From Ga0077530 sp046293075 (GTDB taxonomy: Bacteria > Pseudomonadota > Alphaproteobacteria > Rhizobiales > Hyphomicrobiaceae): a DNA stretch of 64,000 bases. The notes below the pieces were generated by a model, which was not told the origin of the DNA, ran no database searches, and saw nothing but the letters and a program-made list of their open reading frames with translations. This document shows, piece after piece, positions 16,764 through 25,806 of the stretch. The stretch spans positions 23,828 to 87,827 of the forward strand of contig JBKBPL010000017.1 of assembly GCA_046293075.1 (NCBI GenBank). Direction: 5' to 3'. How positions within the stretch are numbered: position 1 is the stretch's first letter; every line of letters starts with the position of its first letter. The position numbers were made by a program, and so were the translations under genes.

Positions 16764-18449
16764 ATGCGGATGACAATGAAACTGGCCGTTTGCGCCCTCG
16801 GTCTGGCGATGGCCGCGCTCTCGAGTGCGCCCGCGGACGCCCAGAAGAGCCACCAGCAGGCGAGCAGCGGTCGCATTGCCGTGCACAATTCCGTGCTGCG
16901 GATTCCGTCCGGGGTTCCCTATCCCGTCGTTGAGACGGTGAGGATCGGCGCCGGCAAGTCCCTGATGGTGCAGTTCCCGATGCGGCTGCGGGATGTGCTC
17001 GTCTCCGATCCGGAGCGCGTTGACGCCATCGTTCAATCGGCTGACAGGGTCTTCCTGCTTGCGAAGCAGATGGGCAGCGTCAATGCGTTCTTCTTCAGCG
17101 AGAACGGCGACCAGGTCGCGACGCTCGAGATCACGATTGGTGTCGACCTGACCTCGCTCGATGAGATGCTGACGCGGATGCTGCCCGGCTCCAGGATCCG
17201 CACCGACATCGCCGGCAATGCCGTTGTGCTCAAGGGCACGGTCGTCAATCCCATCCAGGCGCAGCGCGCCAAGGCCATCGCCGAGCAGTACGCAAAGGCG
17301 AACTTGGCGCATATGCAGTCTGCAGGCACGAATTGGACGAGCACGACCTCGACACCGCCGGGCGCGCCTCCCGGGATGACGCAGACGACGGGTCAGATGA
17401 GGGGCGCCGTCGCGGATCCGAATGCCCAGGCCTCGAGCCAGAATGCGCTCGTCATCAACCTGCTGACCATCGAGGGCGAGGAGCAGGTCATGCTCCAGGT
17501 CGTGGTCGCCGAGGTCCAGCGCTCGATCATGAAGCAGTTCGGCATCAATCTCGGCGCCGCGATCAACTCAGGCAACTTCACGACGAGCCTCCTGACCGAG
17601 AACGCGCTCCCGCTCACTGCGGCGGCTGGCCTCGGGCGGCTGCCGCTTCCAGGGATTGGCACCGGCTCGAGCGCATCGGCCGTTGGCTGCGCCGTGTCAG
17701 GTGCGCTCTGCGTGTTCAATCCGGGCCCTAACAGCTCGTTCGGCAACTCCGGCTTTGCAGGCGGCTACAGCGCCGGTTCCAGTCAGATCGCCTATGCTGT
17801 GCGCATGCTCGAGCGTGACGGTCTCGTTCGCACGCTGGCCGAGCCGAACCTGACGGCGGTGTCCGGCGAGACGGCCAAGTTCCTTGCCGGCGGCGAGTTC
17901 CCGATCCCGTCCGTCGACTCCTCGGGCCAGATGTCGGTGACGTTCAAGGAGTTCGGTGTCGGTGTCGCCTTCACGCCCGTCGTTCTGACGGAAGGGCGTA
18001 TCAGCCTCAAGATCGAGACCGAGGTCTCCGAGCTGACGGACGTCGGCGCCGTGACGCTGAACTCGATCTCGATCCCGGCCCTCAAGAAGCGCCAGGCCAA
18101 ATCGACGGTCGAGCTGCCATCCGGCGGTACGCTGGCGCTCGCGGGCCTGTTGTCCGACGACACGCGCAAGAACATCGACGGCCTCCCAGGTCTCAAGGAT
18201 GTGCCCATTCTTGGCACGCTGTTCCGCTCGAACGACTTCATTAAGCGAGAGACCGAGCTTGTCGTGCTGGTCACGCCCTACATGGTGAAGCCGGTGGCGC
18301 GCCAGAAGCTCGCGCGTCCGGATGACGGGCTGGCGCCGGCCACCGACCGCAAGTTCAACTTCTACGGCCATCTCAACCGCATCTACGGCAAGGACATCGC
18401 GCCGGTGCATGCCGGGCTCAAGGACGGCGCTCACTTCATCATCGACTGA
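16764..18449 (+). CDS. cpaC: Tad secretin CpaC (RcpA)
   Basis: Outer-membrane secretin channel through which the Flp pilus exits. 561 residues starting with a signal peptide (MKLAVCALGLAMAALSSAPA, cleavage near ADA-Q). The pilus-assembly N-terminal domain (AVHNSVLRIPSG through PERVDAIVQS) and a BON-like stretch follow. The C-terminal secretin core contains LLTIEGEEQVMLQVVVAEVQ, LAEPNLTAVSGETAKFLAGG, VSELTDVGAVTLNSISIPAL and KDVPILGTLFRSNDF. AGAAGG precedes the ATG at 16764; the open frame back to 16686 would bury the signal peptide. Followed after 27 bp by cpaD. Confidence 0.95.
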   Translation: MRMTMKLAVCALGLAMAALSSAPADAQKSHQQASSGRIAVHNSVLRIPSGVPYPVVETVRIGAGKSLMVQFPMRLRDVLVSDPERVDAIVQSADRVFLLAKQMGSVNAFFFSENGDQVATLEITIGVDLTSLDEMLTRMLPGSRIRTDIAGNAVVLKGTVVNPIQAQRAKAIAEQYAKANLAHMQSAGTNWTSTTSTPPGAPPGMTQTTGQMRGAVADPNAQASSQNALVINLLTIEGEEQVMLQVVVAEVQRSIMKQFGINLGAAINSGNFTTSLLTENALPLTAAAGLGRLPLPGIGTGSSASAVGCAVSGALCVFNPGPNSSFGNSGFAGGYSAGSSQIAYAVRMLERDGLVRTLAEPNLTAVSGETAKFLAGGEFPIPSVDSSGQMSVTFKEFGVGVAFTPVVLTEGRISLKIETEVSELTDVGAVTLNSISIPALKKRQAKSTVELPSGGTLALAGLLSDDTRKNIDGLPGLKDVPILGTLFRSNDFIKRETELVVLVTPYMVKPVARQKLARPDDGLAPATDRKFNFYGHLNRIYGKDIAPVHAGLKDGAHFIID

Positions 18450-18476
18450 GCCGAGCAGGATCGACGGAGACGAATC

Positions 18477-19214
18477 ATGAAGGTCAAGAAGTCCCACCGT
18501 GCGCGCCTGATCGCCCCCGCCGGCACGGTCGTCACCGGCCTGCTGCTCACCACAATCGCTGCCGGGCTCGTTGGTTGCCGGGCGGGCGAGGAGCCGGGTG
18601 TTCAAGTGGCGAGTTGGGCCATGATCGATGCGCGCCAGCGCCACCCGATCGTCGTTACGGATCAGCCGGCCAACCTAACGCTACGCGTCTCCGCCGGCGC
18701 TACCGGATTGACGCCCGCCCAGCGGTCGCAGGCCCTCCACTTCTTCCGGACGTACGGCGCGGGCGGTGGGGCAAGCCGGCTTGCGATCGCCGTGCCGAGC
18801 GGCAGCCCCAACGAGGTCGCAGCCGTCCGCGCCGTCGCCGACCTTCGCGCGATCGTGCGCGATGCCGGCATCGAGGAAGCGAACGTGACCGTCGGACCTT
18901 ACCGCGCGGGGCGCGACTCGAGCGCGCCGATCAAGATTGCCTATGCGCGCTTCGTTGCGGAAGCGCCGGAGTGCGGCCGGTGGCCGGACAACCTGGCGCA
19001 TGATCCGAGGAACCTGCCTTATGCGAACTTCGGCTGCGCGACGCAGCGAAATCTCGCGGTGCAGATCGCCAACCCGGCTGACCTCCTCGGACCGCGGACC
19101 ATGACGCCGGCCTCTGCTGAGCGCCGTGACGGCGTCTACGAGAAGTACGTCAAAGGGGCGCCGACGCCTGCAACGAAGTCGGGCGACGAGCGCCTGCAGC
19201 CTCTGGCGAAGTAG
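18477..19214 (+). CDS. cpaD: Tad pilus lipoprotein CpaD
   Basis: Outer-membrane lipoprotein of the Tad apparatus, thought to stabilise the secretin. 245 residues with a basic N-terminus, a hydrophobic stretch and a lipobox LVGC (Cys34). The C-terminal CpaD family region includes ARFVAEAPECGRWPDNLAHD and YANFGCATQRNLAVQIANP, with the two conserved cysteines in PECGRW and FGCAT. Lies between cpaC and cpaE on the same strand with short gaps, so it belongs to the same transcription unit. Confidence 0.93.
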   Translation: MKVKKSHRARLIAPAGTVVTGLLLTTIAAGLVGCRAGEEPGVQVASWAMIDARQRHPIVVTDQPANLTLRVSAGATGLTPAQRSQALHFFRTYGAGGGASRLAIAVPSGSPNEVAAVRAVADLRAIVRDAGIEEANVTVGPYRAGRDSSAPIKIAYARFVAEAPECGRWPDNLAHDPRNLPYANFGCATQRNLAVQIANPADLLGPRTMTPASAERRDGVYEKYVKGAPTPATKSGDERLQPLAK

Positions 19215-19285
19215 CGCGCGAGAGGCTGTTGAACCGATTAGCCGCCCAGCAGCGGAATGACTGGAACGTAAGCGAGGACAAGACC

Positions 19286-20557
19286 ATGAGCCGCGAGCTT
19301 GCCAGAGTGGAGGAAATCGAGGAGGCCCTTGACGAGCGGATCTCGGATCGCGCCCGCCCGATCCCCCGGATTTCGATCCAGGCCTTCTGCGAGCGGCCCG
19401 AGACCGCCGATGCGATCCAGGTCGCCGCGGAGGACAGGCGGCTGATCAAGACGCACGTCAGCGTCCATATGGGCGGTGTGCAGGCGGCTGTCGCGCATTA
19501 TGCGGAAAGCCCGACGCCGAACCTGATCATCATCGAATCGACACTGGCGCAGCGCGAGTTCCTTGCCGAGCTCGATCGGCTTGCAGAAACGTGCGATGCC
19601 GGCACCAAGGTCATCGTGATCGGTCACGCCAACGATGTGGCGCTCTATCGCGAGGTGCTGCGGCGCGGTGTCAGCGAGTACCTGATCGCGCCGATCACGC
19701 CGCTCCAGCTCATGGAGAGCCTGTCGAGCCTCTACAACGACCCGCAGTCCGATCCTGTCGGGCACGTCTACGCCTTCGTCGGCGCCAAGGGCGGCGTGGG
19801 CTCGAGCACGATTTGCCACAACGTGGCGTGGACCATCTCCGAGATGATGAAGCAGTCGGTGGTCATCGCGGATCTCGACCTGCCATTCGGCACCGCCGGG
19901 CTCGACTTCAACCAGGACCCCATGCAGGGCATCGCCGATGCGATATCGACGCCCGAACGGCTCGACGAGGTGCTTCTCGATCGCCTGCTCACGAAGTGCT
20001 CGGAGTACCTGAGCATTTTCGCTGCGCCCGGCGCACTTGACCGCGAGTACGACCTTTCGGCGGATGCCTGCGACATCGTGCTCGACGTCGTGCGCCAGAA
20101 TGTTCCGTACGTGGCGCTCGACGTCCCGCACATGTGGACGGAGTGGACGAAGCGCCTCGTCCTCAATGCCGACGGCGTGGTCATCACCGCGGCGCCTGAC
20201 TTGGCCAATCTGCGCAATGCCAAGAACATGTTCGACCTCATCAAGCAGGCGCGCCACAACGACAAGCCGCCGATGCTGGTGCTCAGCACGGTCGGCGTGC
20301 CGAAGCGTCCAGAGATCTCGGTCAAGGACTTCGAGTCGGCGATGGGGACCAAGGTTGCGGCGATCATTGAATTCGATGTCGAGACCTTCGGGCAGGCTGC
20401 CAACAACGGCCAGATGATCGAGGAAATGACGCCCAAAGCGAAGGCTGTCCCGGCGATCCACGAGATCGCGATGGCCCTTACCGGACGGCGCGAGCCGAAG
20501 GCGGAGAAGAAGTCGCCGCTTGGGCCTCTGCTCGAGAAGTTGAGACTGAAGCGCTAA
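19286..20557 (+). CDS. cpaE: CpaE/TadZ-type pilus-localising ATPase
   Basis: ParA/MinD-superfamily protein that positions the Tad machine, 423 residues. An N-terminal receiver-like domain without a phospho-acceptor consensus (about 30-150) precedes the ATPase domain. The deviant Walker A at about 166-175 reads GAKGGVGSST, so it keeps the first lysine of the KGG motif but has Ser where most P-loops have Lys; this is usual in CpaE. A DLPFGTAGLDF segment follows. The ATG at 19286 has GAGGA upstream; a TTG at 19229 is an unlikely alternative. cpaF starts 12 bp downstream. Confidence 0.93.
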   Translation: MSRELARVEEIEEALDERISDRARPIPRISIQAFCERPETADAIQVAAEDRRLIKTHVSVHMGGVQAAVAHYAESPTPNLIIIESTLAQREFLAELDRLAETCDAGTKVIVIGHANDVALYREVLRRGVSEYLIAPITPLQLMESLSSLYNDPQSDPVGHVYAFVGAKGGVGSSTICHNVAWTISEMMKQSVVIADLDLPFGTAGLDFNQDPMQGIADAISTPERLDEVLLDRLLTKCSEYLSIFAAPGALDREYDLSADACDIVLDVVRQNVPYVALDVPHMWTEWTKRLVLNADGVVITAAPDLANLRNAKNMFDLIKQARHNDKPPMLVLSTVGVPKRPEISVKDFESAMGTKVAAIIEFDVETFGQAANNGQMIEEMTPKAKAVPAIHEIAMALTGRREPKAEKKSPLGPLLEKLRLKR

Positions 20558-20569
20558 GGAGTGGAAGGC

Positions 20570-22048
20570 ATGTTCGGCAGGCGTTCAAACGATCCTTCAG
20601 TACCGCGCCGTCCGGCCGGACCGCCGTCACCCGGCGCGCAGGTCTCCGCCGAGACACCGCGCGCGCCTGTGGCCGTCGCGCCGCCGGCTCCGGCGCCGGC
20701 GCGCATCGATCCGATCGAGCAAACGCGTCGGCATTCCGAGGAGTATTACGACGTCAAGACGTCGGTCTTCAATGCGCTGATCGACACGATCGACCTTACG
20801 CAGCTTGCCAAGCTCGAGGCCGCCGCGGCGCGCGAGGAGATCCGCGACATCGTCGGCGAGATCATCCAGCTCAAGAACGTCGTGATGTCGATCGCCGAGC
20901 AGGAGGAGTTGCTCGAGGACATCTGTAACGACGTGCTCGGCTACGGCCCGCTTGAGCCGCTGCTCGCCCGCGACGATATCGCCGATATCATGGTCAATGG
21001 CGCCGGCACGACCTTCATCGAGGTCAACGGCAAAGTTCAGAAGACGGGCGTGCGCTTCGCCGACAACGCGCAGCTCATGAACATCTGCCAGCGCATCGTC
21101 AGCCAGGTCGGCCGGCGCGTCGACGAAAGCTCGCCGATCTGCGACGCGCGCCTTCCTGATGGCAGCCGTGTCAACGTCATCGCCCCGCCGCTTGCGATCG
21201 ACGGCCCCGCGCTCACCATTCGAAAGTTCAAGAAGGACCGCCTCAAGCTCGAACAGCTCGTGCAGTTCGGCTCTATCACGGCCGATGCAAAGGCGATTCT
21301 CGAGGTCATTGGCCGCGTGCGCTGCAACGTCCTCATCTCCGGCGGTACCGGTTCGGGCAAAACGACACTGCTCAACTGCCTGACCGCCTCAATCGATGCG
21401 GATGAACGCATCATCACCTGCGAGGACTCGGCCGAGCTCCAGCTCCAGCAGCCCCACGTTGTCCGTCTTGAGACCCGTCCGCCGAACCTCGAAGGCGAGG
21501 GCGAGATCACAATGCGCGATCTCGTCAAGAACTGCCTGCGTATGCGCCCGGAGCGGATCATCGTCGGCGAGGTTCGCGGACCTGAGGCGTTTGACCTGCT
21601 GCAGGCGATGAATACGGGTCACGACGGCTCAATGGGGACGCTCCACTCCAACAGCCCGCGCGAAGCCATCAGCCGTCTCGAGTCGATGATCATGATGGGC
21701 GGATACTCGCTACCAACCAAGACCATCCGCGAGATGATCGTCGGCTCGATCGACATAATCATCCAGGCTTCCCGCCTGCGCGACGGCTCGCGCAAGGTTA
21801 CGCACATCACCGAGGTGGTGGGCATGGAAGGCGATGTGGTCACCCTCCAGAACCTGATCGTGTACGAGATCACGGGCGAGGATGCCAACGGCAAGCTTAT
21901 TGGCCGCCATCGCTCGACGGGCATCGCACGTCCGCGCTTCTGGGAGCGGGCCGAATACTACAACGAGACCGAGAAGCTGTCCCGAGCGCTCGCGAACTCC
22001 GAAGTCCGCGATGCCATGGGCCGCACGCTGGGAGAGGCCGATGCTTGA
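20570..22048 (+). CDS. cpaF: Tad secretion ATPase CpaF (TadA)
   Basis: Hexameric ATPase that powers Flp pilus extension and retraction, 492 residues. A Pro-rich N-terminus (about 1-50) is followed by the all-helical N-domain and a RecA-like domain with Walker A SGGTGSGKTTLLN at about 257-269, the Asp box TCEDSAELQL, Walker B RIIVGEVRGPEA and the His box GHDGSMGTLHSNS. AAGGAG lies 8 bases before the ATG at 20570; a GTG three codons earlier is less likely. Its stop overlaps the tadB start by 8 bp, implying coupled translation. Confidence 0.96.
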   Translation: MFGRRSNDPSVPRRPAGPPSPGAQVSAETPRAPVAVAPPAPAPARIDPIEQTRRHSEEYYDVKTSVFNALIDTIDLTQLAKLEAAAAREEIRDIVGEIIQLKNVVMSIAEQEELLEDICNDVLGYGPLEPLLARDDIADIMVNGAGTTFIEVNGKVQKTGVRFADNAQLMNICQRIVSQVGRRVDESSPICDARLPDGSRVNVIAPPLAIDGPALTIRKFKKDRLKLEQLVQFGSITADAKAILEVIGRVRCNVLISGGTGSGKTTLLNCLTASIDADERIITCEDSAELQLQQPHVVRLETRPPNLEGEGEITMRDLVKNCLRMRPERIIVGEVRGPEAFDLLQAMNTGHDGSMGTLHSNSPREAISRLESMIMMGGYSLPTKTIREMIVGSIDIIIQASRLRDGSRKVTHITEVVGMEGDVVTLQNLIVYEITGEDANGKLIGRHRSTGIARPRFWERAEYYNETEKLSRALANSEVRDAMGRTLGEADA

Positions 22049-23039
22049 TGCCGAGATGATGCAGCTCGGTCTGCTCGGGCTTGCTGCGCTATCCGCGGCA
22101 GCGATCATCTATTTCCTAGCCTATCCGCTGCTCTCGGGCGAGACGAAGGCGGAAAAGCGCATCCAGGGTGTCACCGAGAACAAGGCGAAGCGCGCCGTGC
22201 GCACAGCCCAGGCGGAGCAGGCCGTCAACCGGCGCCGGCAGGTCGCCGAGACGCTGAAGGAGCTCGAGCAGAAGCAGAAGCAGCGCGAGAAGGTGACGAT
22301 GCGCATGCGTCTTGAGCGCGCAGGCCTCGATATCACGCCGCGGACCTTCTGGCTTGCGAGCGCCGTGACGGGCATAGCCGCCGGCGCGATCACGTTCGTG
22401 TCACTGCCGGGCATGAGCCCCCTGATCGCGCTCGCAGCGGCGTTCGTCGGCGCTTTTGGCTTGCCGCGCTGGATGGTCGCGCGGCTCATCAAGCGTAGGC
22501 AGTCCAAGTTCCTCGACGAGTTCGCCAACTCAATCGATGTCATCGTGCGTGGCGTCAAGTCGGGGCTGCCGCTCAACGAATGCCTCAATATCATCGCCCG
22601 CGAGAGCCCCTCGCCGATCAAGGAGGAGTTCAAGGAGCTGGTCGAGCAGCAGCGCGTCGGCGTCCCCCTCGGCGAGTGCTTCGAGCGCATGATGTCGCGC
22701 ATGCCGCTCCCCGAGGTCAACTTCTTCGCGATCGTCATCGCGATCCAGCAGCAGGCAGGCGGCAACCTCTCCGAGGCACTCGGCAATCTCGCCGGCGTAC
22801 TGCGTGACCGCAAGCGGATGCAGGCGAAGGTGAAGGCGCTGTCCGCGGAGGCGAAGGCGTCGGCGGCCGTGCTCGCCTGCTTGCCCTTCGCGGTCATGAT
22901 GATGGTCTATATCTCGACGCCCGGCTACATCAAGATCCTCTTCAGCGCGAAGATGGGACAGTTCATGCTGGTCTGCGCGGCTTTCTGGATGATGTGCGGC
23001 GTTCTGGTGATGAAGAAGATGATCAACTTCAAGTATTGA
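22041..23039 (+). CDS. tadB: Tad inner-membrane platform protein TadB
   Basis: T2SSF-domain protein forming the inner-membrane platform of the Tad pilus with TadC. 332 residues: N-terminal helix (LGLLGLAALSAAAIIYFLAY), a basic coiled-coil stretch (about 35-90, rich in Lys/Glu/Gln), a second hydrophobic pair, then the T2SSF region with DVIVRGVKSGLPLNECLNII and FFAIVIAIQQQAGGNLSEAL, ending in two more helices. The ATG at 22041 lies inside the end of cpaF, which explains the absence of a gap. Confidence 0.94.
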   Translation: MLDAEMMQLGLLGLAALSAAAIIYFLAYPLLSGETKAEKRIQGVTENKAKRAVRTAQAEQAVNRRRQVAETLKELEQKQKQREKVTMRMRLERAGLDITPRTFWLASAVTGIAAGAITFVSLPGMSPLIALAAAFVGAFGLPRWMVARLIKRRQSKFLDEFANSIDVIVRGVKSGLPLNECLNIIARESPSPIKEEFKELVEQQRVGVPLGECFERMMSRMPLPEVNFFAIVIAIQQQAGGNLSEALGNLAGVLRDRKRMQAKVKALSAEAKASAAVLACLPFAVMMMVYISTPGYIKILFSAKMGQFMLVCAAFWMMCGVLVMKKMINFKY

Positions 23040-23087
23040 GCCGCGCGCGGCAGTATGGCGGTCGCACGTAGTGGCAGGCAGGGGACC

Positions 23088-24059
23088 ATGGTCGAATTCG
23101 TCGAAGCCTTCATGAGCCCGCAGTTGCTGGTGACGCTCCTCGCGGCCGCCGCGGCCTTTGCGACCGCGCTGACCGTCACCATGCCGATCCTTTCGCGCGA
23201 TCGCATGGCCCACCGCATGAAGTCCATGGCGGTCGAGCGCGACAAGATGCGTGCGGCCCGCATGGCAGAGTTCAGCAGGGAGAGCCAGGGGCGCCTCAGG
23301 CAGACGCCCAAGGGCTTCATGCAGGAGATCGTCAACCGGCTTAATCTGCGCAAAGCCTTCGACACGGATGAGGTGCGCGACCTTCTCAAGATGGCCGGGC
23401 TTCGTGGCCAGGCTCCGCTCGTCACCTATATGTTCTTCCGCCTCGTGATGCCGATCGTCGTCACCTTCGTGGCGCTCATCTATCTTTTCGCGATCGCCAA
23501 TCTCCAGCACCCCCCAATCGCGAAGTTCGGCATGGCGATTGCGGCTGGCTACGCGGGCTTCTATCTGCCGAACGTCTTCCTGAAGAACCTCGTCCAGAAG
23601 CGCCAGGCGTCGATCACCCAGGCGTTCCCTGATGCCCTCGACATGCTGCTGATCTGCGTCCAGGCGGGGATGTCAATCGAGGCAGCCTTCGGCAAGGTCT
23701 CCAAGGAGGTTTCGAGCCAGTCGCTCGAGCTCGCCGAGGAGTTCAGCCTTACGACTGCCGAGCTCTCGTATCTTCAGGACCGCCGGATCGCCTTCGAGAA
23801 CCTCGGCAAGCGCACGGGCATCGCCGGCATCAAGGCCGTGGCGACCGCGCTCATCCAGGCCGAGCGCTATGGTACGCCCGTGGGGCAAGCGCTGCGCGTC
23901 ATGGCGAAAGAGAATCGCGACATGCGCATGTCCGAGGCCGAGCGCAAAGCTGCCGCCCTGCCGCCCAAGCTGACCGTGCCGATGATTGTCTTCTTCCTGC
24001 CGGTCCTGTTCGTCGTCATCCTCGGGCCGGCGATCATCCAGGTGCTCAAGTTGAACTGA
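23088..24059 (+). CDS. tadC: Tad inner-membrane platform protein TadC
   Basis: Second T2SSF-domain platform protein, 323 residues. It shows a N-terminal helix (LLVTLLAAAAAFATALTV), a helical cytoplasmic segment, and FPDALDMLLICVQAGMSIEA and RTGIAGIKAVATALIQAERY in the T2SSF domain, then a C-terminal membrane helix. The ATG at 23088 follows CAGGGGACC. Last recognisable pilus gene here: no TadD (TPR), TadE/F/G pseudopilin or minor pilin gene follows. The next gene is glpD after 182 bp in which I see nothing. Confidence 0.94.
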   Translation: MVEFVEAFMSPQLLVTLLAAAAAFATALTVTMPILSRDRMAHRMKSMAVERDKMRAARMAEFSRESQGRLRQTPKGFMQEIVNRLNLRKAFDTDEVRDLLKMAGLRGQAPLVTYMFFRLVMPIVVTFVALIYLFAIANLQHPPIAKFGMAIAAGYAGFYLPNVFLKNLVQKRQASITQAFPDALDMLLICVQAGMSIEAAFGKVSKEVSSQSLELAEEFSLTTAELSYLQDRRIAFENLGKRTGIAGIKAVATALIQAERYGTPVGQALRVMAKENRDMRMSEAERKAAALPPKLTVPMIVFFLPVLFVVILGPAIIQVLKLN

Positions 24060-24241
24060 TGATCCGCCGCTCTTGCATTGCAGCCATCGGAACGCCGGCG
24101 CGCGCCAATCGAGGGTAGCCGAGCGGGGCCAGGATGGGCTACAGCCATCCCGATGGATACTGCCGCCCGACCACGATGGTCCGCTCGACGAAGACCCGGG
24201 TACTGCGGGCGGCTTGAGCCCGAGCGACAGGCGGCCGACGC

Positions 24242-25762
24242 GTGCGACCTCCGGATGCATACGATCTCGCGATCATCGGCGGCGGCATAAACGGCTGCGG
24301 GATTGCCGCGGACGCGGCCGGCCGCGGCCTGACCGTCCTGATTGCCGAAAAGGGTGACCTCGGCGGCGCCACCAGCTCGGCGAGCTCCAAGCTGATCCAC
24401 GGCGGTCTGCGTTACCTTGAGCATTACGCCTTCCGCCTCGTCCGCGAGGCTCTCGGCGAGCGCGAGGTCCTGCTCGCCAAAGCACCCCACATCATCTGGC
24501 CAATGCGCTTCGTGCTTCCCCACATGCCGGGCCAGCGACCGCGCTGGATGCTCCGCGCGGGCCTCTTCCTTTATGACCATCTTCATCGGCGCAAAGCCGT
24601 GCCCGGCTCAGCGGCGCTCGATCTCGCGCATGATCCCGGCGGACGGCCGCTCAAGGCGGAGCTCAGGCGCGGCTTTGCCTATTGGGACTGCTGGGTGGAC
24701 GATGCCCGTCTTGTCATTCTCAATGCGCAGGCGGCCGCAGAGCGCGGCGCGACAATACTGCCACGTCACGAAGTTACGGCTGTTCGCGCCGACGGGGCTC
24801 TCTGGCGGCTCATGCTCCGTGGCGGCGGGCAGGAGCGCGAAGTGCGCGCACGGGCGCTCGTCAATGCCGCCGGCCCCTGGGTGAACAAGGTCGGCAGCCT
24901 GATCGCCGGCACCGCGGCCCCGCGCTTGCGGCTGGTCAAGGGGAGCCATGTCGTCGTACGGCGCATTGCCGGAGCCGATGACGCCTACCTCATGCAGAAC
25001 ACAGACGGGCGGATCGTCTTCGCGCTGCCCTACGAGGAGCGATTCACGCTCATCGGCACGACCGATGTCGCCTACGACGGCGATCCCGGCGCCGTTGCCA
25101 TCGACGAGGGCGAGGTCTGCTATCTCCTGGAGCTGGCAAGCCGCTTCTTCCGCGTGCCATTGCGGCGCGAGGAGGTCGTGTGGACCTACGCCGGCGTCCG
25201 CCCCCTCTACGACGATCAATCCGCCAACCCGTCGGCGGTCACCCGCGACTATCACCTTGAGCTTGCGGCCCGGGCAGGCGCGCCGCCGCTGCTGACGGTC
25301 ATGGGCGGCAAGGTGACGACCTACCGTCGCCTCGCCGAGGAGGCGCTGGGGCGCTTGCGCCCGCATCTGGCGGGCATGGGGCCGGCGTGGACGGCCGGGG
25401 TGCCGCTTCCTGGCGGCGACCTTGAGGAAAGCGGCCGTCTCGTCGCCGCGCCGGTGGCGGCCTTTGACCGGTTCGTGGCGCGCCTGGCAGAGCGATATCC
25501 GAGCTTCGAGCGCGGATATCTCATGCGGCTCGCCCGCCGGCACGGCGCGCGCGCGCCGACGGTGCTCGGTGATGCCCGCAGTCTCGCGGATATGGGGCAC
25601 GTGCTGGGGCCGAGCCTCACCGAGCGTGAGGTCGTCTATCTCAAGGAGTGCGAGTGGGCGGCGAGCGCCGAGGACATCCTCTGGCGGCGGACCAAGGCCG
25701 GCCTGCACCTGAGTGCCGACGAGCGCGCGCGGGTCACGGAAGCGATCGCGGCGCTGCTCTGA
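24242..25762 (+). CDS. glpD: Glycerol-3-phosphate dehydrogenase, FAD-dependent
   Basis: Oxidises sn-glycerol-3-phosphate to dihydroxyacetone phosphate at the inner membrane and passes electrons to quinone. 506 residues with the N-terminal FAD motif LAIIGGGINGCGIAADAAGR and the GlpD signature SSKLIHGGLRYLEHY at about 48-62, plus the substrate-domain stretch YAGVRPLYDD and VMGGKVTTYRRLAEEAL. The GTG at 24242 has no clear ribosome site, but the protein would be shortened into the FAD fold by any later start. No glycerol kinase or GlpF is nearby; the gene sits between the pilus locus and the metallopeptidase. Confidence 0.94.
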   Translation: MRPPDAYDLAIIGGGINGCGIAADAAGRGLTVLIAEKGDLGGATSSASSKLIHGGLRYLEHYAFRLVREALGEREVLLAKAPHIIWPMRFVLPHMPGQRPRWMLRAGLFLYDHLHRRKAVPGSAALDLAHDPGGRPLKAELRRGFAYWDCWVDDARLVILNAQAAAERGATILPRHEVTAVRADGALWRLMLRGGGQEREVRARALVNAAGPWVNKVGSLIAGTAAPRLRLVKGSHVVVRRIAGADDAYLMQNTDGRIVFALPYEERFTLIGTTDVAYDGDPGAVAIDEGEVCYLLELASRFFRVPLRREEVVWTYAGVRPLYDDQSANPSAVTRDYHLELAARAGAPPLLTVMGGKVTTYRRLAEEALGRLRPHLAGMGPAWTAGVPLPGGDLEESGRLVAAPVAAFDRFVARLAERYPSFERGYLMRLARRHGARAPTVLGDARSLADMGHVLGPSLTEREVVYLKECEWAASAEDILWRRTKAGLHLSADERARVTEAIAALL

Positions 25763-25806
25763 GCCGACCGACTACATCCACCGAAGAAGAGGAGACATCC
25801 GCGATC

